A stretch of DNA of 64,000 nt from positions 1-64,000 of the forward strand of contig NZ_JARFYM010000032.1 of the NCBI RefSeq assembly GCF_030272705.1, read 5' to 3'. The stretch is from Rhizobium mayense. GTDB taxonomy: Bacteria > Pseudomonadota > Alphaproteobacteria > Rhizobiales > Rhizobiaceae. The notes under the pieces are model-generated. The model was not told the origin of the DNA, did no database searches, and saw nothing but the letters and a program-made list of their open reading frames with translations. Each line of letters begins with the position of its first letter. Position 1 is the stretch's first letter. The position numbers and the translations under genes were made by a program. Of this stretch, positions 18,483-27,185 are shown piece by piece.

Positions 18483-18947
18483 ATGGCTTTGACATTGATC
18501 AGCAAGGCCTTTGCGCCGGATCAGCCGATCCCCAGGAAATATGCACGGGCGGGCGAGAACCTCTTTCCGCCGCTTGCCTGGAGCGGGGCTCCCGATGGAA
18601 CCAGGAGCTTTGCTCTGGTTATTGAGGATCCCGATGCTCCCAGCGGCACTTTTCGCCATTGCGGTATTGCCAACATCCCGGCGCAATGGACCGCTCTTAC
18701 CGAAAACGCCGATACGGCGCCGGATCGGGCGCCGCGGTTCTACAAGAACGATTTCGGCAACGCTCGTTACGACGGCCCGCAACCGCCCCGCGGGGATCGT
18801 CCTCATCACTACATTTTCCGCCTTGTCGCCGTTGATGTCCCGAGGCTTTCGATCCCGGATGCCGCCGGCATAAGCGCGATGTGGGCGGAGGCGAAAAAGC
18901 ACGCGCTGGCGGAGGCGAGCGTCACCGGCACGTACCAGACGCAGTAA
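18483..18947 (+). CDS. YbhB/YbcL family Raf-kinase-inhibitor-like (PEBP) protein
   Basis: A 154-aa protein of the bacterial phosphatidylethanolamine-binding-protein family. The ligand-pocket motifs FALVIEDPDAPSGTF and GPQPPRGDRPHHYIF are clear. ATG 18483 is preceded by AAAGGAG. There is no signal peptide, so it is probably cytoplasmic. The biological role of these bacterial PEBP proteins is poorly defined. It stands alone between convergent/divergent neighbours. Confidence 0.92.
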   Translation: MALTLISKAFAPDQPIPRKYARAGENLFPPLAWSGAPDGTRSFALVIEDPDAPSGTFRHCGIANIPAQWTALTENADTAPDRAPRFYKNDFGNARYDGPQPPRGDRPHHYIFRLVAVDVPRLSIPDAAGISAMWAEAKKHALAEASVTGTYQTQ

Positions 18948-18950
18948 CCG

Positions 18951-19097
18951 AGGAAAATGACAAAACAAGATAGCCGGCTCTGGCACCGCAGGGGCTAGCA
19001 CTTTCACGTCGTCATGGAAATAAACATAGACGTCGCGGCCACGGGCCGCGCGGATGAACCGCACATCATAGGCGCCACCGTCAAGGTCAATCATCAT
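18951..19097 (-). pseudogene. Possible C-terminal remnant of a DUF72-family gene
   Basis: Reading from 19097 on the minus strand gives about 50 codons including RGRDVYVYFHDDVKVLAP. That resembles the C-terminal signature of DUF72 proteins (GRDVYVYFDND...). The frame then runs on as the antisense of the PEBP gene, and no N-terminal part is seen upstream. I take it as a gene relic, with low certainty; a short unrelated protein is an alternative. Confidence 0.3.
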
Positions 19098-19224
19098 GAC
19101 GATTCAATTTCGCTAGGCACCTCAAGGCTTGCGATGACAAACAGCATGCCCGGCGATTGGTGACGCCTAGACAAAAGACCCTCGATCTTCAAAATCAATC
19201 CGCACCATCTGCAGGACCGCACAT

Positions 19225-19665
19225 CTAGTGATAGCGGGTCCCGGCAATGTATTCGTGCAGCGCCTCCTCGTTGCGCAGGGATTCCTCAAGCCGGTGCTTG
19301 ACCACGTCGCCGATACTCACCACGCCGATGGGGGTGCTGCCATCCATGACCAGCACATGGCGCGTACGCCGTCTGGTCATGATCGCCATCACATAGGGCA
19401 GCAAATCGTCTGTCGAACAGGTCGCCACATTGCGGTTCATGATGTCGGCGACCCGCATCAAGGGTGCGTCGGTCCCGTATTCTGCCACGGCGTTGCAGCA
19501 GTCCCTCTCCGACAGCGTGCCCAGGCATTCTCCGGGCCTGCGGCCGACGACGACGAAGCCGATGTTATTTTCCCGAAATAGCCGCAGGACCTCGACCATC
19601 GGCCGATCCGGCCTGATCGAGATGAGTTCGGGAGATTTGTCCTTCAAGATCTGGCAAACATGCAT
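19225..19665 (-). CDS. CBS-domain pair protein
   Basis: A 146-aa protein consisting of two CBS motifs (Bateman module): ELISIRPDRPMVEVLRLFRE to GTLSERDCCNAVAE, and VATCSTDDLLPYVMAIMTRR to PIGVVSIGDVVKHRL. Such stand-alone modules bind adenosyl ligands and often modulate partner proteins. ATG 19665 is set by AGGAGG 6 nt upstream. It lies 43 bp downstream of nuoI in the same direction, so it is probably the third gene of a nuoH-nuoI-CBS operon. Confidence 0.9.
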   Translation of the reverse strand: MHVCQILKDKSPELISIRPDRPMVEVLRLFRENNIGFVVVGRRPGECLGTLSERDCCNAVAEYGTDAPLMRVADIMNRNVATCSTDDLLPYVMAIMTRRRTRHVLVMDGSTPIGVVSIGDVVKHRLEESLRNEEALHEYIAGTRYH

Positions 19666-19708
19666 CTGAGCCTCCTGTCTGCACACTCCGGCTGTACGGC
19701 AGGCGCGT

Positions 19709-20275
19709 TCACGTTCGCCGGATATTCCGCCACCAGTTGTAACCCTGCGGCTCGCTCGTTTCGATCAGAACGCCCTGTTCGGTGTTCAGACGCGCAGCGA
19801 CCACGCCGCCGCCGGTTATAGCCTTGCCCGGCTTGCCGAGCAGATCCTCGCGCCCGATCACTAGGTCACGGGATGAATAACTCGAGAATTCGTACTGCTG
19901 GCCAAGCGCGATCGCGTCCGCGGGACAGGCGTCTTCGCACAACCCGCAGAACAGGCACCGGGCCGTATCGATCTCGAATTTTGCCGGGTGACGTTTGCCC
20001 TTCTCATCTTCGTAAGGAATGACTTCGATGCAGTCGCAGGGACAAATCCGCGCGCAGAGTTCGCAGGCCACGCATTTGATCTCGCCCTCATCGTCGCGCT
20101 TAAGGAAGTGGTGCCCGCGGTAACGGGAGTAGGGCAGCCATTTTTCCTTGTCGGGATATTGCATGGTCACAGATCTGGAGAACATGTAGCCGGAGGTCAG
20201 AGCCAAGGCTTTCGCGAGATCGGCGAAGAATGCCCAGCCGATCCATGTTCCAAGTCTGTCTTGTGCGCGCGACAT
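19709..20275 (-). CDS. nuoI: NADH-quinone oxidoreductase subunit I
   Basis: A 188-aa ferredoxin-like subunit that carries clusters N6a and N6b. Two CxxCxxCxxxCP motifs are present: CVACELCARICP and CLFCGLCEDACP. The N-terminal amphipathic part (WIGWAFFADLAKALALTSGY) is typical. It lies 30 bp downstream of nuoH. The pair is on the opposite strand from the other twelve nuo genes and about 5 kb away, but together they complete the set of 14. Confidence 0.96.
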   Translation of the reverse strand: MSRAQDRLGTWIGWAFFADLAKALALTSGYMFSRSVTMQYPDKEKWLPYSRYRGHHFLKRDDEGEIKCVACELCARICPCDCIEVIPYEDEKGKRHPAKFEIDTARCLFCGLCEDACPADAIALGQQYEFSSYSSRDLVIGREDLLGKPGKAITGGGVVAARLNTEQGVLIETSEPQGYNWWRNIRRT

Positions 20276-20305
20276 TGTCGCCTCGCTGCGGAGCCACTGT
20301 GGCCC

Positions 20306-21292
20306 CTAAAGGAAAGCAATACCGGTTAGGATTATGTTCGCGATCGATAGAGGAAGCAAGACTTTCCATCCGATCGCCATCAGCTGGTCGTAGCGGTAGC
20401 GGGGGAAAGTGAAGCGGAACAACATGAACAAATAGACGAAGAACGCGACCTTCAGTAGAAACCAGAGGATCGGCGGCAGTGGGATTAATATACCGTTCCA
20501 GCCGCCGAAGAACAGGATCACCACCAGCACCGACATCAGCAACATGATCGCATATTCGCTGACCATGAAGAACGCAAAGCGGATACCGCTGTATTCGGTA
20601 TGGAAGCCGGCCCCCAGATCGCCTTCCGCTTCCGCCAGGTCGAACGGAATACGTTGCGCTTCTGCCAGTCCGGCGACGAAGAACACGAAGAAGCCGATCG
20701 GCTGATAGACGATATTCCAGACATGAGATTGTGCTCGGACAATCTCGAGCAGACTCATGGACTGCGCCAGCATCACCACGCCAATGACCGAGAACCCCAT
20801 CGGGATCTCGTAGCTGATCATCTGCGCGCAGGTCCTGAGGCTGCCCAGAACGGCATATTTGCTGTTAGCGGCCCAGCCGCCGAAGATGACGCCGTAAACC
20901 TCGATCCCGATCACCGCGAAGATGAAAAGGATCGCCACATTCATGTTGGAAACGTGGAGCGAGATGTCGGTGCCAAGGACCGAGACATTTTCGCCGAAGG
21001 GGACCGCGACGAACACCACAAAGGGTGGCACGAGCGCCAGAATCGGCGCCAGTTTGAACAGGAAGCGGTCCGCCTCTGCCGGAATATGATCTTCCTTGGT
21101 GAGGAGCTTGATCCCGTCCGCCATCGGCTGTAGCAGTCCGTGCCAACCCACGCGCATAGGCCCCATCCGCTGCTGCATGTGTCCGGCGATCTTGCGTTCC
21201 AACCAGGTCAGCGGCAAGGGCAGCAGCAGGAGGATCGCAATCAGAAATGCGACCTTGAAGACGATGAGGCCAAGGGCGACAATAAGTTCCAT
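20306..21292 (-). CDS. nuoH: NADH-quinone oxidoreductase subunit H
   Basis: A 328-aa membrane subunit, about eight helices, that forms the quinone entry channel. GHMQQRMGPMRVGWHGLLQP is the N-terminal signature; AEAQRIPFDLAEAEGDLGAG is the conserved acidic loop; FTFPRYRYDQLMAIGWKVLL is the C-terminal motif. ATG 21292 heads the minus-strand nuoH-nuoI-CBS operon, divergent from the EF-G-like gene. Confidence 0.97.
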   Translation of the reverse strand: MELIVALGLIVFKVAFLIAILLLLPLPLTWLERKIAGHMQQRMGPMRVGWHGLLQPMADGIKLLTKEDHIPAEADRFLFKLAPILALVPPFVVFVAVPFGENVSVLGTDISLHVSNMNVAILFIFAVIGIEVYGVIFGGWAANSKYAVLGSLRTCAQMISYEIPMGFSVIGVVMLAQSMSLLEIVRAQSHVWNIVYQPIGFFVFFVAGLAEAQRIPFDLAEAEGDLGAGFHTEYSGIRFAFFMVSEYAIMLLMSVLVVILFFGGWNGILIPLPPILWFLLKVAFFVYLFMLFRFTFPRYRYDQLMAIGWKVLLPLSIANIILTGIAFL

Positions 21293-21626
21293 GATCCGCG
21301 GCTACTTGTTCACGGGTTGAAACGTGCGACCGGAATTCGGTTCCTTCTCTGCATTGGGCACTCTGCACACTTGTCGCTTACAGAGTACAACGGCGACGCA
21401 CCTCATACAATGCCATCACTATTTGCCTGGCCAGGATATAAAGCTCGAACCCTTTCGCACACGATTGCCGTTGGTAGGATCTGCGGTTCTCATCGTTCGG
21501 GAGGTTTTTTACTCGATAGTGGGGCAAGGGCCGAAACTTTGATCAACAAGAAAATTGCGCCTTGCCGCGGTTCAGGGCATCCTGTGAGGGCTGAAAAGTG
21601 TGCCTATGGCAGTTGGAGGAATGCCG
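21293..21626. other. Divergent intergenic region nuoH / EF-G-like gene
   Basis: These 334 bases must hold promoters for nuoH (leftward) and the EF-G-like gene (rightward). I see no gene or clear repeat. TTGGAGGA at about 21613-21620 is the ribosome-binding site for the rightward gene. Confidence 0.4.
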
Positions 21627-23588
21627 ATGCGTTGCTTTACCGTACTTGGACCCTCGCAGACTGGAAAATCGACGGTCGTCGAAAAGCTCGGCTCGCTGGA
21701 GGGAACGCCGAGAAAATCCAGCTCTCCCTACGGACTGAATGTGACAGAATTCACCTTCGCAAACGAAGCGTGGTGTGCGCTTGATGCGCCTGGACCGAAC
21801 GAAGCGTTGGCGCATGTCCAGCACGCTCTTCTTGCCAGCGACGCCTGCATTCTATGCGTTTCATCGGCTCCCGAGGAGGCCGTGCTCGCCGCGCCTTATC
21901 TGCGCATAATCGAGGCTTCGGAGACGCCTTGCATCCTTTTCGTCAATCGGATGGACGAACCGAGAGGGCGGCTAAGGGATGTGATCGCAGCGCTTCAAGA
22001 CTATGCCAACCACACTCTTCTGCTTCGCCAGATCCCGATCCGCGAGGGAGATAGGATCGTGGGCAGTTGCGATCTGATTTCGGAACGGGCGTGGCGCTAC
22101 CGGGAAGGCCAGACTTCCGCGTTGATCGCGATCCCGGAAAGCGCCGCCGAGCGCGAGCACGAAGCGCGAAACGAGCTCCTGGAACACCTGTCCGAATTCG
22201 ATGACTGGCTTCTTGAGGAACTGATCGAAGACCGAGAGCCGCCCAGCGACGCGATCTATGCCATTTCATCACGAGTTCTCAGGGAAAACAGGATCATTCC
22301 AGTCCTGATCGGTTCCGCAAGCCATGGCAACGGCATGATGCGGCTGATGAAGGCGCTGCGCCACGAGGCGCCGCCGGTAGCGGCTCTTCGACAGCGTCTT
22401 GCACGCGCGAGCAATGTCGATGATGGCAAACTGGCCGCCGTGAGCTTCCATGCCTATCATCGCCAGAATATCGGCAAGACGGTGCTCGTGCGCGCACTTG
22501 GCGAAGGTTTGCGGCAGGGTGCATCATTGGGCGGCTCCAGCCTCGGCGCCGTGCAGAGCCTTGCAAACGGGCGATCCAATTCGGCGGTTGCGCCGGCGCC
22601 AGGGGACGTGTTTGCGGCCGTCAAGTCCGACCATCTGCCTGTCCCCTCGCTCTTGACGCTTGACGCGGTGGTCGCGCCGCCGGAGTGGACGGAGCCGCCG
22701 ACGCCGATGCTTGAAAGGATCCTCGTGCCGGGGAGCGAGCGCGATGAAAACAAGCTCTCCGAAACGCTGGCAAAACTTTCCGAGACGGATCGCGGCCTAA
22801 CGGTTCTGCAGGAGGAGAGCACCGGCGCCCAACTGGTCTGCGCCCAAGGGCCGGTGCATCTGCGTGATCTCTGCCGAACCCTGTCCGATGTCTTCCACAT
22901 CGACGTAACCGATCGTACGCCCAGCCCGATCTACCGCGAGACAATCGCGAAACCATCCGAGGTTCATTACCGCCATCGCAAACAGACCGGTGGTGCCGGA
23001 CAATTCGCCGATGTGAAGCTGAGTATCCGCCCCAATGAGCGCGGCCGGGGCTTCAGCTTCAGCGAAACCGTCAAGGGTGGCGTCGTTCCGCGCAACTACA
23101 TCCCCGCCGTCGAAGCGGGCGCGCGCGAAGCGATGGAGAAAGGGCCGCTCGGCTTCCAGGTCATCGATGTCAGCGTAACGCTTTACGATGGCCAGCACCA
23201 TGCCGTCGACAGTTCGGAACACGCCTTCCGGACCGCGTCGAGGATGGGAGTGCGACAGGCGCTTTCCGAAGGATCGGCTGTTTTGATGCAGCCGGTCTTC
23301 CGCAGCGAGATTCACATTCCATCGGTCTATTCCGGCAACCTCGTCCAGATCGTCTCCGCCCTCAAGGGCCAGGTTCTCGGCTTCGACCGCGATGAAAGCG
23401 CCAAGGGATGGGATATCTTCCGGGCGCTCGTTCCGGGCAGTGCACTCGACGATCTGGCGCGGACGCTGCGCTCGGCGACGCAAGGCATTGGCTATTTCTC
23501 CAAGACCTTCGACCATTTCGAGGAACTATATGGCAAGGAAGCGGACGCTATCGTGCGGGCGCACGAGACACAACGCGTCGAACACTGA
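21627..23588 (+). CDS. Elongation factor G-like protein with degenerate GTPase domain
   Basis: A 653-aa protein with EF-G domain order: G domain (residues 1-200), domain II, domain III, domain IV (GGAGQFADVKLSIRPNERGR) and domain V (VYSGNLVQIVSALKGQVLGF). The P-loop GPSQTGKST is intact, but only about 20 residues separate it from the next strand, so switch I is largely missing. The DTPGH motif is DAPGP, which lacks the catalytic His, and NKxD reads NRMD. ATG 21627 is chosen because GGAGGA lies 6 nt upstream. It is probably a paralogous EF-G2-type factor rather than the main translocase; nucleotide hydrolysis is doubtful. Confidence 0.88.
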   Translation: MRCFTVLGPSQTGKSTVVEKLGSLEGTPRKSSSPYGLNVTEFTFANEAWCALDAPGPNEALAHVQHALLASDACILCVSSAPEEAVLAAPYLRIIEASETPCILFVNRMDEPRGRLRDVIAALQDYANHTLLLRQIPIREGDRIVGSCDLISERAWRYREGQTSALIAIPESAAEREHEARNELLEHLSEFDDWLLEELIEDREPPSDAIYAISSRVLRENRIIPVLIGSASHGNGMMRLMKALRHEAPPVAALRQRLARASNVDDGKLAAVSFHAYHRQNIGKTVLVRALGEGLRQGASLGGSSLGAVQSLANGRSNSAVAPAPGDVFAAVKSDHLPVPSLLTLDAVVAPPEWTEPPTPMLERILVPGSERDENKLSETLAKLSETDRGLTVLQEESTGAQLVCAQGPVHLRDLCRTLSDVFHIDVTDRTPSPIYRETIAKPSEVHYRHRKQTGGAGQFADVKLSIRPNERGRGFSFSETVKGGVVPRNYIPAVEAGAREAMEKGPLGFQVIDVSVTLYDGQHHAVDSSEHAFRTASRMGVRQALSEGSAVLMQPVFRSEIHIPSVYSGNLVQIVSALKGQVLGFDRDESAKGWDIFRALVPGSALDDLARTLRSATQGIGYFSKTFDHFEELYGKEADAIVRAHETQRVEH

Positions 23589-23658
23589 AACCTTTGCGGC
23601 TGGACGCACGCAACATTTCAGCAGGACTCTCGGGTTCCTACCCCGGGCGACCGTTATG

Positions 23659-23865
23659 TCAGCTTAAGGGAAGCCCGCGCTGTAGGGCGACGTGCTCAAG
23701 GACCTGCTTGACCTGGAGTGCATCTGTGGGTGGCTGGCTGATCACACCCGTTGCCGCTGCCTTGAGCGTCTTATTAAGGTGATCGATCGCGATGATCAGC
23801 TCATCGTCACCGATAGCAGGATTGTCGACGATCGAATCCACGAGATGTGCAATCTGCCAATACAT
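23659..23865 (-). CDS. Small hypothetical protein, 68 aa
   Basis: A soluble helical protein (MYWQIAHLVDSIVDNPAIGD, then DDELIIAIDHLNKTLKAAAT). No known domain is recognised. An AGGGGAA site lies 7 nt before ATG 23865, and codon composition looks like that of neighbours, so I believe it is real. It is convergent with the EF-G-like gene. Confidence 0.6.
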   Translation of the reverse strand: MYWQIAHLVDSIVDNPAIGDDELIIAIDHLNKTLKAAATGVISQPPTDALQVKQVLEHVALQRGLPLS

Positions 23866-24198
23866 GTTTCATTCCCCTTCAGTCATTGAAGCAAATGAAA
23901 GGTACACGATTCTCCGGAATGGCAGTTTTGCACCGGCGTGCATGGTTGCCAGTTGATAAACGGCATCCCGCCAATGTTGGACAACCGCTTGATGCCTTTA
24001 CGTCACGTGTGCCGCTTTAGGACATGCATGCTGTGGAAAACCGCCTCCCGCATATGGGCTGGAATTTGGAAGGCCACGGTTCGCGGCGGCGGCAAGCGGC
24101 TCATAGGCGGTTGGCCGAGCCTTCGCCCAGGATGCGCGAACGGCCAATTTGTCCTTGTCGACGTCAACGAAATATCGAGTGAGGCGCGGGCTGCGGCC
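23866..24198. other. Intergenic region without recognisable genes
   Basis: These 333 bases lie between the 68-aa gene and the 3' end of the monooxygenase gene. Open frames here are short or antisense. I see no convincing feature beyond the presumed promoter of the 68-aa gene. Confidence 0.35.
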
Positions 24199-25269
24199 TC
24201 AGTTGTGCAACAGCGGAAGCAATTGACTGCCCTGCCTCTTGATCTCGGAGAGGTACGGCGTGTCGGAGAGCACGAAGTGGGTGATGCCGAGGTCCTGGTA
24301 TTTCCGCAGCGAACTGGCGACGTCGGCCGCTGAACCGACCAGCCACGTCGTGCCGGCGCCACCGCCGCCAAACTTCCCGGGCGCGGTATAGAGGTTGTCG
24401 TCGAGGACATCGCCGCGCGTGTGCAGATCGAGCAGTCGCTGCTGGCCGACCGCCACCGCCCGGCGGTGGTCGTTCCAGCCGTCGCCCTTGCTCGTGGCCA
24501 TTTCCGCGACCTTCGCCTCGGCGTCGGCCCATGCCTGCTCAGTGGTGTCGCGGACCAGCGTGGTGATCCGCAGTCCGAATTCCAGTGGAGGAAGGTCGCG
24601 GTCCAGTTCCCTGCCTAAGGCTCTCAGCCGCTCGATCCGTTCGCGAACGCCGCCGAGAGGTTCACCCCAGAAGAGCTGGACATCGGCCTCGGTGGCGGAC
24701 ACACGCTCGGCTGCCTCCGAGGCTCCGCCGAAATAGAGCTTGGGGTGCCGGCGGTCGCCGCGAACCTGTATGCGCGGTTCTACGGTGGATTCGGTGACGC
24801 GGAAGTGCTCGCCCTCATAAGTGACGTTCTCTTCGGTCCACAGTCGGCGAACCAGCCGCATGAATTCCTTGGTGCGGGAGTAGCGGTGCGCCTGGTCGCC
24901 CTCGCTGTCGCCATAGGCGGCGAGGTTATCCTGGCCCGATACGATGTTCACGCGTACGCGCCCGCCGGTGAGGTGGTCCAACGTCGCCGCGGCGGCAGCA
25001 AAATTCGCCGGCCGCCAATAGCCCGGGCGGATCGCGATGAGCGGCTCGAAGGTTGTGGTTCGCGCTGCGAGCGCCGTCGCGACGGTGAAGGTGTCGGGCC
25101 GGCCCCAGCCGGTTCCGATGAGTGCACCCTTCCAGCCGTGCTCCTCCAGTGCCTTCGCGTGGTCGGTCAGCGTCGCGAGGCTATTGTGGTTGTCGACGGC
25201 GGAATCGCCGCGATGGCCGGCTTTGACGTCGTTGGGGATGTACCAGAGAAATTCGGAATTGTTGCTCAT
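24199..25269 (-). CDS. LLM-class FMN-dependent monooxygenase (SsuD-like)
   Basis: A 356-aa luciferase-like flavin monooxygenase. Residues after Met-1 give EFLWYIPNDVKAGHRGDS; the TIM-barrel segments AARTTTFEPLIAIRPGYWRP, GGRVRVNIVSGQDNLAAYGD and RRHPKLYFGGASEAAERV match the alkanesulfonate monooxygenase branch, which uses FMNH2 and oxygen to cleave C-S bonds or related substrates. ATG 25269 is chosen because homologues begin here, although the frame is open 38 codons further upstream. No flavin reductase or ABC transporter is adjacent, so the substrate is unknown. Confidence 0.9.
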   Translation of the reverse strand: MSNNSEFLWYIPNDVKAGHRGDSAVDNHNSLATLTDHAKALEEHGWKGALIGTGWGRPDTFTVATALAARTTTFEPLIAIRPGYWRPANFAAAAATLDHLTGGRVRVNIVSGQDNLAAYGDSEGDQAHRYSRTKEFMRLVRRLWTEENVTYEGEHFRVTESTVEPRIQVRGDRRHPKLYFGGASEAAERVSATEADVQLFWGEPLGGVRERIERLRALGRELDRDLPPLEFGLRITTLVRDTTEQAWADAEAKVAEMATSKGDGWNDHRRAVAVGQQRLLDLHTRGDVLDDNLYTAPGKFGGGGAGTTWLVGSAADVASSLRKYQDLGITHFVLSDTPYLSEIKRQGSQLLPLLHN

Positions 25270-25339
25270 GATGTAATAGGCTCGATGTAGTCTACTAATA
25301 TTATAGATTATAAAACCAATTCCGATCGCAAGGAAATTG

Positions 25340-25361
25340 CGGTCATGCCCGATAATGACCG
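25340..25361. promoter_or_regulatory. Inverted repeat in divergent promoter (candidate operator)
   Basis: CGGTCAT and ATGACCG form 7-bp arms with an 8-nt spacer in the space between the monooxygenase and SDR genes. A perfect palindrome AGAATATTCT follows at 25369-25378. The surrounding sequence is clearly AT-rich (TATTATAGATTATAAAA near 25300), as expected for a promoter. Which gene it serves is unknown. Confidence 0.4.
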
Positions 25362-25539
25362 ACAAAATAGAATATTCTTCCAAATTTCATCGTGTTCCGA
25401 TGACACCTGCCGTCAGCATGAAAAGCCAAACAAGCCGGCTGAGAGCGGCATATTCGTTTTCGTGCGCTGAGGTGCATTTTGTCTGACTCTTTTGCCAGGT
25501 CTCATTCGTCCTTCTTTCAGGATTGCGAAGGAGAACGTG

Positions 25540-26295
25540 ATGAGCCTGAAAAACAAGCGCGTGGTGGTCACCGGTGGAACCCGTGGCCTCGGACTGGGAC
25601 TGGTGGAAGCTCTCGTTGATGAGGGGGCTAAAGTCTGGGTGGTGGCGCGTGGCGCCGCCGATCTTGAAAAGGTGCGGACACGATTGGGGGTGGAGACGGT
25701 TTCGGCCGATATCACCGACGCGTCGTCCGCCAACAGCATCCTCCGGGATGTGCATCCGCAGGTGTTGGTTCTCAACGCCGGGGCGGTGCCGCGCATGGCG
25801 CGGTTCGATTGCACGAGTTGGGAAGAGTTCACCGCGACCTGGGACACGGACGTCAAGGGCGGCCTCTACTGGATGCAGGCCGCGCTGAACCTTCCGCTTG
25901 CTCCGGGCAGCCGCGTGCTGGTGAGTTCGAGCGGCGCGGCACAACAGGGATCGCCGATGTCTGGCGGCTACGGAGGCGCCAAGCGGATGCTGTGGCTGAT
26001 GACCAAATACGCCAATGGCCTGTCCGAACAGAACGGCCTTGACATTCGCTTCCAGGCGATAGTGCCTAAGCAGATGGTCGCGGGGACAGGCGTCGGTGGG
26101 GCGGGTTCCAACGCCTACGCCCAGGCAATGGGAATAGAGCAGGAAGCCTTCCTCGCTCGGTATCCTGCCATGCCGCCGCGCCAATTCGGCAGTCACGTCG
26201 TTCGGGTTCTGACCGACGCGACGTATGATACAGCGCTTGCAATTGGCATAAGGGGTGACACGGGCGTCACCGTTTTGGAAGAACAGGCGGCATGA
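25540..26295 (+). CDS. SDR family oxidoreductase
   Basis: A 251-aa short-chain dehydrogenase/reductase with the N-terminal Rossmann motif TGGTRGLGLGL (TGxxxGxG) and the NAG motif LNAGAVP. The catalytic region has Ser in VLVSSSGAAQQ, then GGYGGAKRML with the YxxxK pair (Y-G-G-A-K). ATG 25540 is preceded by GAAGGAGA. The stop overlaps the start of the sigma-factor gene (ATGA), so the two are cotranslated. Substrate is not predictable. Confidence 0.9.
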   Translation: MSLKNKRVVVTGGTRGLGLGLVEALVDEGAKVWVVARGAADLEKVRTRLGVETVSADITDASSANSILRDVHPQVLVLNAGAVPRMARFDCTSWEEFTATWDTDVKGGLYWMQAALNLPLAPGSRVLVSSSGAAQQGSPMSGGYGGAKRMLWLMTKYANGLSEQNGLDIRFQAIVPKQMVAGTGVGGAGSNAYAQAMGIEQEAFLARYPAMPPRQFGSHVVRVLTDATYDTALAIGIRGDTGVTVLEEQAA

Positions 26296-27185
26296 ACCAA
26301 AAACAAACCGCGGGCCTCGATGAGGAAAGCTTTCTTGCCATGGTCAGCGAGCTCCGGCCCGAGCTTCATCGCTATTGCGCGCGCTTGACCGGCTCGGTCA
26401 TCGATGGCGAGGATGTGCTGCAGGAGGCGATCGTAAAGGCCTATCAGACCCTTGGGACCTTGAAGGCAAAGGAAGCTTTGCGCGCGTGGTTGTTTCGTAT
26501 CGTCCATAACCGCGCGCTCGACTTTCTGCGCAGTCGCGCTTTAAGGGCTACCGAACCGTTGGAGGCGGCCTCAGAGATGCCCGATAACGATGCGCCCGAT
26601 CCTTTGGAGACGCTGATGCGTCAGGAAGCGATTACAACGGCCGTATCGCGGTTCGTCGAACTTCCGACGATCCAGCGGAGCGTCGTCGTCTTGAAGGATG
26701 TTCTCGACCAATCGCTCGACGACATCGCAGGTCTGCTCGAGATTAGCGTTGATGCGGTGAAGGGCCACCTCGCTAGAGGGCGGACCCGGCTGAGGGAGAT
26801 CAACGCACGGGCGCCGAAACGTTCGGCCAACCGAGCGCACTCGCCGGAAAACCAGCGCTATGTCGAGCTATTTAACCGGCGTGACTGGGAGAGCCTTCGG
26901 GCGCTCCTGGCCGACGACGTCAAACTACATCAGGCCACGCATGCGGTCCGCTCCGGGGCTGATGTAGGCATGTTCTTCACGATCTATGCGCGGAATTCAG
27001 CAATTCACCTTGCCGTTGCATGGCTCGAGGGACAAGAGGTGATCGCCGTGTTCGAAAATGGTCCGGCGCCAAGGCCGCACCACTTAATGCGGATTGAATG
27101 GCGGGACGGGCAGATCGCCTTCATTCGTGACTATCGTTACGTCCCCTACATTCTGGAAAGTGCGGAACTGGTTCTCGATGGTTGA
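26292..27185 (+). CDS. ECF-type RNA polymerase sigma factor with SnoaL-like C-terminal domain
   Basis: A 297-aa protein. Region 2 is seen at residues 20-85 (DGEDVLQEAIVKAYQTL; LRAWLFRIVHNRALDFLRSR), region 4 at 120-175 (RSVVVLKDVLDQSLDDIAGL; DAVKGHLARGRTRLREI), and residues 190-297 form a SnoaL/NTF2-like domain (VELFNRRDWESLRALLADDV). ECF factors with such a tail act without a classical anti-sigma factor, the tail being regulatory; that is family knowledge. Overlap with the SDR gene suggests the SDR and sigma factor serve the same response. Confidence 0.9.
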   Translation: MNQKQTAGLDEESFLAMVSELRPELHRYCARLTGSVIDGEDVLQEAIVKAYQTLGTLKAKEALRAWLFRIVHNRALDFLRSRALRATEPLEAASEMPDNDAPDPLETLMRQEAITTAVSRFVELPTIQRSVVVLKDVLDQSLDDIAGLLEISVDAVKGHLARGRTRLREINARAPKRSANRAHSPENQRYVELFNRRDWESLRALLADDVKLHQATHAVRSGADVGMFFTIYARNSAIHLAVAWLEGQEVIAVFENGPAPRPHHLMRIEWRDGQIAFIRDYRYVPYILESAELVLDG

